Assembly (NCBI GenBank): GCA_964583185.1
Contig: CAZOVL010000046.1
Coordinates: forward strand, 1 to 21,654
Direction of reading: 5' to 3'
Length of the DNA stretch: 21,654 nt
Source of the DNA: Bacteroides_E sp964583185
GTDB lineage: Bacteria > Bacteroidota > Bacteroidia > Bacteroidales > Bacteroidaceae
Position numbers and translations under genes: made by a program. Position 1 is the stretch's first letter. Each line of letters begins with the position of its first letter. Positions 14,104-21,654 of the stretch are shown here, in pieces. Under the pieces are notes generated by a model that saw only the letters and a program-made list of their open reading frames with translations, ran no database searches and was not told the DNA's origin.

Positions 14104-15999
14104 ATGAAAAGATACGACCTAACGGATTGGCTTCCTACTACAAAAAAAGAGGTAAAACTCAGAGGATGGGATGAATTGGATGTTATTTTATTTAATGGAG
14201 ACGACTATGTTGATCACCCTTCTTTTGGTGGAGCCGTAATTGGTAGAATACTCGAAGCTGAAGGCCTAAAAGTAGCTATTGTGCCTCAACCCAACTGGAG
14301 AGATGACTTAAGAGACTTCAAAAAACTAGGTCGTCCTCGTCTATTCTTTGGTGTAAGTGCAGGTGCTATGGATTCCATGGTAAATAAGTACACTGCTAAT
14401 AAAAGGTTACGTAGTGAAGATGCATATACTGCTGAAGGTCGTATTGACATGCGTCCTGAGTACCCCACGCTGGTCTACACTCAAATATTAAAAGAATTAT
14501 TTCCTAATACTCCTGTTATATTGGGTGGTATTGAAGCTAGTATGCGTCGTTTAGCTCACTACGACTATTGGCAAGACCAATTAAAAAGAAGTATCCTTTT
14601 TGATAGCAAAGCAGATTTACTTATTTATGGTATGGGGGAAAAACCCATCATTGATTTAGCTCGTCATTTTCAAAAAACACTCCAGAACTCTGATCAGCTC
14701 TATTGTACCCCCGATATGACTCCCACTCACCTCCCCCAAACAGTATATAAAACGCAAACTATCACACCAATTGATGGGGATATATCTCTATATAGCTTTG
14801 AGGAATGTATAAAAGATAAAAAGAAACACGCAACGAACTTCAAACATATTGAAGAAGAAAGTAATAAGTATCACGCTTCACGCATGATACAACAAACAGA
14901 AGACTCATTAATAGTGGTCAATCCACCTTATCCTGTAATGACAACAGAAGAGTTAGATTACTCTTTTGATTTACCCTATACTCGTTTACCTCATCCAAAA
15001 TATAAAAACAAACACATTCCTGCCTATGAAATGATTAAGTTCTCCATTAATCTACATAGAGGATGTTTTGGTGGTTGTGCTTTTTGTACCATATCGGCAC
15101 ATCAAGGTAAATTCATTGTGAGTCGTTCACCACAAAACATTTTGAAAGAGGCTAAACAACTTGTTCAACATCCTGATTTCAAAGGGAACATTAGTGATTT
15201 AGGCGGTCCTTCGGCAAATATGTATCAAATGAAAGGGATGAATGAGGAGATTTGCAAAAAGTGCAAACGGCCTTCTTGTTTACATCCTAAGATATGTCCT
15301 AACTTGGATATTAATCACGGACCATTATTAAATATCTATAAAAAGGTAGAGCAGGTAGAAGGTGTAAAGAAGATATTTATTGGTAGCGGGGTTCGTTACG
15401 ATATGTTATTACATAAAAGTAAAGATACCGAAACCAATAAGAATGCAAAGGAGTACACAGAACAACTGATTTCCAAACATGTAAGTGGACGTTTAACTGT
15501 TGCTCCTGAACATACCAATGACAAGGTGTTAAACATTATGAGAAAACCTTCTTTTCAGCAATTTGTACAGTTCAATTCATTATTCAATCAGATCAATAAA
15601 AAGTACAATTTGAATCAACAATTAATCCCCTATTTCATCAGCAGTCATCCCGGATGTACTGAAGAGAATATGGCCGAATTAGCTGTTGAAACAAGAAAGC
15701 TCAACTTTCATCTAAAACAAGTGCAAGATTTTACCCCTACTCCTATGACAGTTGCTACAGAGTGTTGGTATACAGGTTATCATCCTTACACTTTAGAGCC
15801 CATATTTAGTGCCAAAACCAAGGATGAAAAACTAGCACAACGTCAATTCTTTTTTTGGTATAAACCGGAGGAACGACGCAACATTATAATGGAGTTAAAG
15901 AAAATGAATAGGCAAGATTTAGTGGATGAACTCTATCCTTTCAAAAAAGAACAACCTTCCAATAAGAATAAACGTCACAAAGGAAAAAAGAAACACTAG
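14104..15999 (+). CDS. ygiQ: YgiQ-family radical SAM protein
   Basis: 631 aa. YgiQ proteins are large radical SAM enzymes (UPF0313) whose reaction is still unknown. The N-terminal ~300 residues are the cobalamin-binding-like YgiQ domain, beginning LPTTKKEVKLRGWDELDVIL, which lines up with the E. coli start and supports ATG 14104. The radical SAM cluster motif is C321-x3-C325-x2-C328 (RGCFGGCAFC). A second cysteine group, C384, C387, C392 and C398 (CKKCKRPSC...CP), is typical of the family and might bind metal or a further cluster (inference). The C-terminal region ends in a lysine-rich basic tail (about 615-631). Its stop is eight bases from the convergent mfd stop, without a visible terminator between. 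Confidence 0.94.
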   Translation: MKRYDLTDWLPTTKKEVKLRGWDELDVILFNGDDYVDHPSFGGAVIGRILEAEGLKVAIVPQPNWRDDLRDFKKLGRPRLFFGVSAGAMDSMVNKYTANKRLRSEDAYTAEGRIDMRPEYPTLVYTQILKELFPNTPVILGGIEASMRRLAHYDYWQDQLKRSILFDSKADLLIYGMGEKPIIDLARHFQKTLQNSDQLYCTPDMTPTHLPQTVYKTQTITPIDGDISLYSFEECIKDKKKHATNFKHIEEESNKYHASRMIQQTEDSLIVVNPPYPVMTTEELDYSFDLPYTRLPHPKYKNKHIPAYEMIKFSINLHRGCFGGCAFCTISAHQGKFIVSRSPQNILKEAKQLVQHPDFKGNISDLGGPSANMYQMKGMNEEICKKCKRPSCLHPKICPNLDINHGPLLNIYKKVEQVEGVKKIFIGSGVRYDMLLHKSKDTETNKNAKEYTEQLISKHVSGRLTVAPEHTNDKVLNIMRKPSFQQFVQFNSLFNQINKKYNLNQQLIPYFISSHPGCTEENMAELAVETRKLNFHLKQVQDFTPTPMTVATECWYTGYHPYTLEPIFSAKTKDEKLAQRQFFFWYKPEERRNIIMELKKMNRQDLVDELYPFKKEQPSNKNKRHKGKKKH

Positions 16000-16007
16000 G
16001 ATTAGTC

Positions 16008-19000
16008 TTACTGAACTGAAACAATCTCTTGTAAAACAGATACTGCCTCTTTCATTTTTTTCACTTCTTTAATTAGCAGTGAACGTTTACCGTTCTTTTC
16101 TCTTAAGTCACAACGACGTGGATTAAAAACAGCAAAAGAGATAATTTTCCCAAAAGCCGAACTCTGATAAAAGGGACTTTCATCATTATTGACAAAGAAA
16201 AGAATCATCTGACCTCCCTTTAAAAAGATACGCTCTATTCCTAATCGTTTAGCTATACGACGCAAAGGAACTACTTGAAGTAACTCTTCAGTTTCTTCCG
16301 GAATGACACCAAAGCGATCTTTTAGTTTTTGCCTGAAGGTCTCTACTTCATCGTCTAAAACTAAATTATCCAATTCACTATAAAGAGCCATTCGTTCACT
16401 ACTACCTGTAACATAAGAGTCGGGTAACAACAACTCCAAATCACTCTCCACCTGACACTCTTCAACGTATTGTCTATCTTCATCTAACGACTTATCTTCC
16501 GTTTCATAGACATCCGCAAACTCATCCTCTTTCAACTCCTGTACAGCTTGTGTTAATATCTTCTGATAAGTTTCATATCCTAAATCGGCAATAAAACCAC
16601 TTTGTTCTGCTCCCAACATATTACCAGCTCCACGAATATCCAAATCTTGCATGGCAATGTGAAAACCACTTCCCAAATCACTGAAATTCTCAATGGCCTG
16701 TAGTCTTCGCTTAGACTCCGGACTGATTAGGGTCAAAGGAGGAGCTAATAAATAACAGAAAGCCTTTTTGTTACTTCGCCCTACCCTACCTCGCATTTGA
16801 TGCAAGTCACTTAACCCAAAGTTATGTGCATTATTAATAATAATGGTATTGGCATTGGGGATATCTATTCCACTCTCAATAATTGTAGTAGCTAATAGTA
16901 CATCATAATCGTGATGAACAAAATCTAAAATCACTTTCTCCATTTTAGCAGAATCCATTTGACCATGCCCTATTGCTACTCTACAATCAGGTATATTCTC
17001 TTCAATAAAGTTTTTTATTTTAGGAAGCTCAGCAATGCGATTATTCACAAAAAACACCTGTCCGTTACGGCTCATTTCAAAGTTAATGGCATCTACTAGA
17101 ATCGATTTATTGAAAGTGTGAATCTCTGTTTGAATAGGATATCTATTGGGTGGCGGAGTAGATATGATACTTAAATCTCGTGCTCCCATTAAAGAGAACT
17201 GTAACGTTCGAGGAATAGGTGTAGCTGTTAAAGTTAGGGTATCCACATTTACTTTTAATAAACGCAGTTTCTCTTTAACTGATACCCCAAATTTCTGTTC
17301 TTCATCAATAATAAGCAGACCTAAATCTTTGAACTTTATATCTTTACTCAAAATTCGATGGGTACCGATTAGTACATCAATCTGTCCACTTTCAACGCCT
17401 TTAACCACTTCATTCTTCTCTTTGGTAGACCGGGCCCGACTTAAATAGCTTACACTACAAGGGAATTCTTTGAGTCGTTCAGAGAATGTTCGATAATGTT
17501 GATAAGCTAATACTGTTGTTGGCACTAGTACAGCCACTTGTTTATTGTCGGCAACCGCTTTGAAAGCCGCACGAATTGCTACTTCTGTTTTACCAAAGCC
17601 TACATCACCACAAATTAAACGATCCATCGGAACCGATTGTTCCATATCTTTCTTTACATCTGCTGTAGCCTTACTTTGATCGGGTGTATCCTCATAAAGG
17701 AAAGAGGCCTCCAACTCACGTTGTAAATAAGTATCGTAACTAAAAGCAAACCCTTTTTCTTCCCTACGCTTAGCATACAGTTTTATCAGGTCCCTAGCTA
17801 TATCTTTCAGTTTACTTTTTGTCCTATCTTTTAATTTCTGCCAAGCCCCCGTACCTAGTTTATTGAGTTGCGGGTCTTCTCCATCTTTTCCTTTGTACTT
17901 TGATACCTTATGTAACGAGTGTATGGAAACAAAAACAACATCGTCATTACGATAGATCAGTTTTATAACCTCTTGAACCGTATCTCCTATAGGTAAACGA
18001 ACTAACCCCTCAAATCGCCCCACTCCGTGGTCTGAGTGAATAACAAAATCTCCCGGAGAGAATTGGTGTAATTCCTTAATGGACTGAGCCATTTTCCCGG
18101 AACGGGTTTTATCGCTCTTTAATGTGTACTTATGATATCGATCAAAGATTTCATGATCGGTAAAAAGACATATTTTCAGTGAGTGATCGGAGAAGCCTCC
18201 ATGAACAGTCCTTTCAACCGGAACAAAAGGAATCACATCACCCCGATCTTCAAAAATTGCTTTTAATCGTTCGGTCTGCTTAAGGCTATCACTACATACA
18301 TACAAGGTGTACCCTTTTTGAATCAAATCCAAAAAAGCATCAGATAGCAAATCAAAGTTTTTATGAAAGATAGGCTGAGGAGAGGTGGAAAACTCAATTT
18401 GTGCATCTGCTAAAACAGATGTCTTTTGCCCAAACTCCAATTTTCTAAAGTTACTTAATGCACCTTTATAAGCATTCAAAGAAAGTAATGCCTCTTCCAA
18501 AGAAACACTTGTACCCGTTTCTTCTTCTTGAGCCAATCTTGCCTGAGGCAATAAAGCCTCATTATGAATGGTACCTACACGTTCTTGCGACCAAAAAAAG
18601 TCCTTGGCACAAACTAAAGTATTTGGAGATAGGAAGTCGAAAAATGTAACTGTATTTGAATTCGATAATTCCAGATTAGGTACAATAACTATACTTTTCT
18701 TTTGCTCAACCGATAATTGACTTTCCACCTCAAAAGAACGAATTGTCTCTATTTCATCCCCAAAGAAGTCAATACGGAAAGGTATTTCTGAAGCATAAGA
18801 GAAAACATCAATAATACTTCCTCGTATGGCAAACTGTCCCGGCTCATATACATAATCGGTATATTCAAAACCATAGTCATACAGCATTTCACGCAAAGCC
18901 ACCAGACCGATACGCTGTCCAACCTCCAATTGGATTAATCGTTCATTCAACTCCTCTTTAGAAACCACCTTTTCTGCCAATGCGTCAGGATAGGTTACAA

Positions 19001-19364
19001 TGAAAAGGTTTTCATTTTTCTTTTGCAACTGACTCAGCACCTCAGTACGTAACACCTCATTACCCGCATCAGTCTGTCCGTATTTTATGGCTCGTTTATA
19101 AGACGAAGGATAAAAAAGGACCGCCCCATCACCCAAGATTTGTTTTACATCCTGATAAAAATAACCAGCCTCCTCCAAATCATCTAAAATAAAAAGATAG
19201 GGAGAAGTCTTTTTTCCCATTAAAATAGATGCAACAATTGCAAACGAAGAAGCCGAAAAGCCCTTGCAATAAATCGTTTTAATCTGTTTGTTTTCTATGG
19301 TTCGATGTAAAGCCTCAACTTTGGGATGTTTAGCGTAGAGGTCTTTAAACTCAGCAATCGTCAT
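16008..19364 (-). CDS. mfd: Transcription-repair coupling factor Mfd
   Basis: 1118 aa. Mfd displaces RNA polymerase stalled at DNA lesions and recruits UvrA for nucleotide excision repair. Domains in order: a UvrB-homology region (about 1-340), the CarD-like RNA polymerase interaction domain with FSPGDFVIHSDHGVGRFEGL (about 440-500), and the superfamily 2 translocase with Walker A DVGFGKTE (about 585), DEEQKFGV (about 690), TLTATPIPRTL and the motif VI region MRGRVGRSNKKAFCYLL. The C-terminal TRCF domain (about 970-1060) includes LLLPDSYVTGSSERMALYSELD. All helicase motifs are intact and length is normal (E. coli 1148). It starts MTIAEFKDLYAKHP. Mfd stops 8 bases from ygiQ's stop, in convergent orientation. 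Confidence 0.98.
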   Translation of the reverse strand: MTIAEFKDLYAKHPKVEALHRTIENKQIKTIYCKGFSASSFAIVASILMGKKTSPYLFILDDLEEAGYFYQDVKQILGDGAVLFYPSSYKRAIKYGQTDAGNEVLRTEVLSQLQKKNENLFIVTYPDALAEKVVSKEELNERLIQLEVGQRIGLVALREMLYDYGFEYTDYVYEPGQFAIRGSIIDVFSYASEIPFRIDFFGDEIETIRSFEVESQLSVEQKKSIVIVPNLELSNSNTVTFFDFLSPNTLVCAKDFFWSQERVGTIHNEALLPQARLAQEEETGTSVSLEEALLSLNAYKGALSNFRKLEFGQKTSVLADAQIEFSTSPQPIFHKNFDLLSDAFLDLIQKGYTLYVCSDSLKQTERLKAIFEDRGDVIPFVPVERTVHGGFSDHSLKICLFTDHEIFDRYHKYTLKSDKTRSGKMAQSIKELHQFSPGDFVIHSDHGVGRFEGLVRLPIGDTVQEVIKLIYRNDDVVFVSIHSLHKVSKYKGKDGEDPQLNKLGTGAWQKLKDRTKSKLKDIARDLIKLYAKRREEKGFAFSYDTYLQRELEASFLYEDTPDQSKATADVKKDMEQSVPMDRLICGDVGFGKTEVAIRAAFKAVADNKQVAVLVPTTVLAYQHYRTFSERLKEFPCSVSYLSRARSTKEKNEVVKGVESGQIDVLIGTHRILSKDIKFKDLGLLIIDEEQKFGVSVKEKLRLLKVNVDTLTLTATPIPRTLQFSLMGARDLSIISTPPPNRYPIQTEIHTFNKSILVDAINFEMSRNGQVFFVNNRIAELPKIKNFIEENIPDCRVAIGHGQMDSAKMEKVILDFVHHDYDVLLATTIIESGIDIPNANTIIINNAHNFGLSDLHQMRGRVGRSNKKAFCYLLAPPLTLISPESKRRLQAIENFSDLGSGFHIAMQDLDIRGAGNMLGAEQSGFIADLGYETYQKILTQAVQELKEDEFADVYETEDKSLDEDRQYVEECQVESDLELLLPDSYVTGSSERMALYSELDNLVLDDEVETFRQKLKDRFGVIPEETEELLQVVPLRRIAKRLGIERIFLKGGQMILFFVNNDESPFYQSSAFGKIISFAVFNPRRCDLREKNGKRSLLIKEVKKMKEAVSVLQEIVSVQ

Positions 19365-19395
19365 ATATTTGAAATGTTCTTTCTTAATTATGATT

Positions 19396-19403
19396 CAAAA
19401 TTA
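19396..19403 (-). promoter_or_regulatory. Candidate -7 promoter element of mfd
   Basis: On the minus strand this reads TAATTTTG, an exact TAnnTTTG match 31 bases before the mfd ATG. The -33 position has no TTTG. It lies back to back with the glycosyltransferase promoter at 19435-19464. Confidence 0.45.
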
Positions 19404-19434
19404 CAAAAAAATACTTAGTTTACACACACTATTT

Positions 19435-19464
19435 TTTGAAGTGCCGTTAAAAACTGTACTTTTG
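19435..19464 (+). promoter_or_regulatory. Strong predicted promoter of the glycosyltransferase/pyrC operon
   Basis: TTTG at 19435-19438 and TACTTTTG at 19457-19464 match both promoter elements with the same 18-base spacing as the zap promoter. Transcription would start near 19470, about 27 bases before the ATG at 19497. Confidence 0.75.
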
Positions 19465-19496
19465 TATCTATCTATACACAATAGCTTTATAATGTT

Positions 19497-20249
19497 ATGC
19501 AAAATTCAGATAGCCTTGTTATTATCCCCACATACAACGAGCGTGAGAATATTGAAAATATAATCCGTGCCGTTTTTAACTTGGAGAAAAAGTTCCATAT
19601 TTTAATCATTGATGACGGGTCGCCCGATGGAACAGCCAACATTGTTAAAGAGTTGCAACAAGAGTTCTCCGAAAGTCTGTTTCTTCTAGAAAGAGAAGGA
19701 AAACAAGGATTGGGAACGGCCTATATTACCGGGTTCAAATGGGCTTTGGAAAGAGCTTATCAATTTGTCTTTGAAATGGATGCCGATTTTAGTCACAACC
19801 CAAATGACTTGCCTCGTTTATATAAAGCGTGTACAGATGAAGGTGGAGATGTAGCCATAGGCTCTCGTTACGTTAGTGGGGTAAACGTAGTGAATTGGCC
19901 AATGGGCAGAGTCTTAATGTCTTATTTTGCATCTAAATATGTACGCATCATCACCCGTATACCCATCCACGATACTACAGCCGGATTCAAATGTTACCGA
20001 AGAGAAGTTTTAGAAACCATAGATTTAGATCGTATTCAGTTCAAAGGGTATGCCTTTCAAATTGAAATGAAGTTCAAAGCCTATTTGGCAGGATTCAAAA
20101 TCATTGAAGTACCTGTTATTTTCATCAATCGCCGCTTAGGAACATCTAAAATGGATTCCAGTATCTTTGGAGAAGCGGTGTTTGGTGTTATTAAGTTAAA
20201 ATTAGATAGTTTATTCCATAAATACCCTCAAAAAAAAGATGAAGACTAA
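19497..20249 (+). CDS. Family 2 glycosyltransferase, polyprenyl-phosphate mannose synthase (DPM1)-like
   Basis: 250 aa, cytosolic GT-A fold enzyme. The nucleotide-sugar site is complete: VIIPTYNERENI at 8-19, DDGSPDGT at 39-46, GKQGLGTAYITGF at 68-80, and the metal-binding D95-A-D97 (EMDADFSHNP). The later TAGFKCYRREVL and GYAFQIEMKFKA are hallmarks of the DPM1/polyprenol monophosphomannose synthase group, which transfers a hexose (usually mannose from GDP-mannose) to a polyprenyl phosphate carrier on the inner membrane face. There are no C-terminal membrane helices, so it is the soluble short form. The actual sugar is not proved by sequence. Its 3' end overlaps pyrC by 11 bases, indicating an operon. 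Confidence 0.9.
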   Translation: MQNSDSLVIIPTYNERENIENIIRAVFNLEKKFHILIIDDGSPDGTANIVKELQQEFSESLFLLEREGKQGLGTAYITGFKWALERAYQFVFEMDADFSHNPNDLPRLYKACTDEGGDVAIGSRYVSGVNVVNWPMGRVLMSYFASKYVRIITRIPIHDTTAGFKCYRREVLETIDLDRIQFKGYAFQIEMKFKAYLAGFKIIEVPVIFINRRLGTSKMDSSIFGEAVFGVIKLKLDSLFHKYPQKKDED

Positions 20250-21591
20250 CCGCACTCTTATACAAAATGCAACGATTGTCAATGATAACAAAAAATTCAT
20301 TGGATCGGTAGTCATTGAAAACAACCTCATAGCAGAAGTATTAAACTATGAACAAATACCGTCACAACCTTGTGATGAAGTGATAGATGCAGCGGGTTTA
20401 TTTTTACTTCCCGGGGTAATAGATACACACGTGCACTTTAGAGACCCGGGCATGACGCAAAAAGCTGATTTCCATTCTGAGAGTGCTGCTGCTGTAGCGG
20501 GTGGAGTAACGTCAATTTGTGATATGCCCAATACATTGCCTCAGACCACTACCCTTGAGGCGTTGGAAGAGAAATTCGCTCTGATGGGTGAACGCTCCTT
20601 GGTGAATTATTCTTGTTATTTTGGAGCTACTAACACAAACTATAAATTATTTCAAGCATTAGAGGGAAAACCCATTTGTGGTATTAAAGTATTTATGGGA
20701 GCTAGCACCGGCAATATGTTAGTGGATAGACGCCGTACGTTAGAAGAGATATTCAATGGAACCGATTTTTTAATTGCTACTCATTGTGAAAACAACGATG
20801 AAGTAAATAAAAACAGAAAGTTTTATTTGGAGCAAGAGAATCAAACGGATGATTTACCCTTGTCTTTTCATCCTTTAATCCGATCGGAAGAGGCTTGTTT
20901 TCAATCGACCGCCTTAGCAATCGAACTGGCAAATCAAGCCAATGCCAAACTCCACGTACTTCACTTATCCACTGCAAAGGAACTACAATTGTTTTCACCT
21001 GCTCCTATAGAGCAAAAACGTATTACGGCAGAAGTTTGTGTGGGACATCTGTTATACTCAGATAAAGATTATGCTACACTGGGTACCCAAATAAAATGTA
21101 ACCCTGCCATTAAAACTGAACAGGATAAAATGGCTTTACGTAAAGCCATTAATTCAGGCATTATTGATTCCATAGCTACTGATCACGCCCCGCATCTTCC
21201 AAAAGATAAAGAAGGGGGTGCATTAAAAGCAGCATCGGGTATACCTACACTGCAATATTCTTTGGTGAATATGCTGGAATTAGTATCTGAGGGAGAATTC
21301 TCCATTGAAACCGTAGTGGAAAAAATGTGCCATGCACCGGCTAAAATATATCAAATAAAAGATAGAGGGTTTATAAAAGAAGGATATGCTGCCGACTTGG
21401 TTTTAGTGAATCCTAAAAAGGAATGGGTGGTTACATCGGATAATGTATTAAGCAAATGTGGATGGACTCCTTTTGAGGGTAACACCTACCACTGGGCAGT
21501 AGAAAAAACATTTGTTAATGGAAACTTGTTATATTCTAATAATCAAGTACTAACTACTCACAAAGGTGAGCCTTTAGCTTTTAACCGATGA
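20239..21591 (+). CDS. pyrC: Dihydroorotase, type I
   Basis: 450 aa amidohydrolase that reversibly cyclises carbamoyl-aspartate to dihydroorotate in de novo pyrimidine synthesis. Metal and catalytic residues are visible: H64-V-H66 in HVHFRDPG, K150 in GIKVFMGAS, H182 in ATHCEN, H242 in HLST and the catalytic D315 in ATDHAPH. The arginine of FRDPG and the CNP of KCNPAIKTE (about 287-289) are substrate-binding family motifs. The length and the C-terminal part (GFIKEGYAADLVLVNP, TPFEGNTY) fit the long type I (PyrC/AllB-like) group rather than the short E. coli type. Allantoinase is the main alternative, but FRDPG and GASTGNMLVD favour dihydroorotase. It starts within the end of the glycosyltransferase gene and its stop overlaps the next ATG. 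Confidence 0.93.
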   Translation: MKTNRTLIQNATIVNDNKKFIGSVVIENNLIAEVLNYEQIPSQPCDEVIDAAGLFLLPGVIDTHVHFRDPGMTQKADFHSESAAAVAGGVTSICDMPNTLPQTTTLEALEEKFALMGERSLVNYSCYFGATNTNYKLFQALEGKPICGIKVFMGASTGNMLVDRRRTLEEIFNGTDFLIATHCENNDEVNKNRKFYLEQENQTDDLPLSFHPLIRSEEACFQSTALAIELANQANAKLHVLHLSTAKELQLFSPAPIEQKRITAEVCVGHLLYSDKDYATLGTQIKCNPAIKTEQDKMALRKAINSGIIDSIATDHAPHLPKDKEGGALKAASGIPTLQYSLVNMLELVSEGEFSIETVVEKMCHAPAKIYQIKDRGFIKEGYAADLVLVNPKKEWVVTSDNVLSKCGWTPFEGNTYHWAVEKTFVNGNLLYSNNQVLTTHKGEPLAFNR

Positions 21592-21654
21592 TACAATCAT
21601 TTGCTTTATACCAACTTTACCCACAAATTTATTGGCCTTCTTTTTTCAAAGCGT
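21588..21654 (+). CDS. Start of a further gene in the pyrC operon (runs off right edge)
   Basis: An ATG at 21588 overlaps the pyrC stop in an ATGA and opens a frame that stays open for the 22 codons left in the window (MIQSFALYQLYPQIYWPSFF). The rich content of aromatic residues and the coupled start make a real gene likely. From memory, many Bacteroidales have a DUF4271-type membrane protein downstream of dihydroorotase, but the visible part is too short to confirm this. Confidence 0.6.
   Translation, partial: MIQSFALYQLYPQIYWPSFFKA

Overview
The window looks like a chromosomal segment of a low-GC member of the Bacteroidota, most likely the order Bacteroidales. Three things point there: strong matches to the Bacteroidota sigma-ABfr promoter (-7 TAnnTTTG, sometimes with a -33 TTTG) sit in front of many of the genes; the proteins have Bacteroidales character (OmpA-type barrel, TonB-dependent receptor with a LuxR-type regulator, two-gene ZapA region next to rny, LutABC); and AGGAGG-type ribosome sites are mostly absent. 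No tRNA, rRNA, CRISPR, transposase or phage gene was seen, and coding sequence is dense and intact.

Layout. (1) 1-685 (-): 5' part of an OmpA-like outer membrane barrel gene running off the left edge, with a long AT-rich leader. (2) 1167-5637 (+): radA, an orphan LuxR-type regulator with a degenerate receiver and a histidine-rich linker, and a TonB-dependent receptor, ending at a bidirectional terminator. (3) 5761-6678 (-): metA, whose residue 111 is Glu, predicting acetyl-CoA rather than succinyl-CoA use. (4) 6924-7094 (+): a 56-aa 2[4Fe-4S] ferredoxin. (5) 7277-7750 (+): a small two-helix membrane protein of unknown function, then a 384-bp gene-free stretch holding a 78-bp GC-rich palindromic element. 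(6) 8135-10843 (-): lutABC for L-lactate oxidation, with coupled overlaps. (7) 11123-13380 (+): a coiled-coil ZapB-like protein, zapA and rny, with a strong two-tier terminator just before rny. (8) 13488-15999 (+): two small proteins (the second resembles a cysteine-less TusA) and a YgiQ-family radical SAM protein. (9) 16008-19364 (-): mfd, tail to tail with ygiQ. (10) 19497 to the right edge (+): a DPM1-like glycosyltransferase, dihydroorotase and the start of a further gene, all with overlapping ends.

Functionally this is mostly core metabolism and genome maintenance: DNA repair (RadA, Mfd), RNA decay (RNase Y), cell division (ZapA and partner), methionine and pyrimidine synthesis, electron transfer (ferredoxin, Lut), and envelope and uptake (OmpA, TonB receptor). 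I found no clear new multi-gene defence or mobile system. The items most worth a second look are the GC-rich element at 7935-8012, the cysteine-less TusA-like protein and its unknown partner, the histidine-rich orphan regulator beside the TonB receptor, and several untranslated structured elements.
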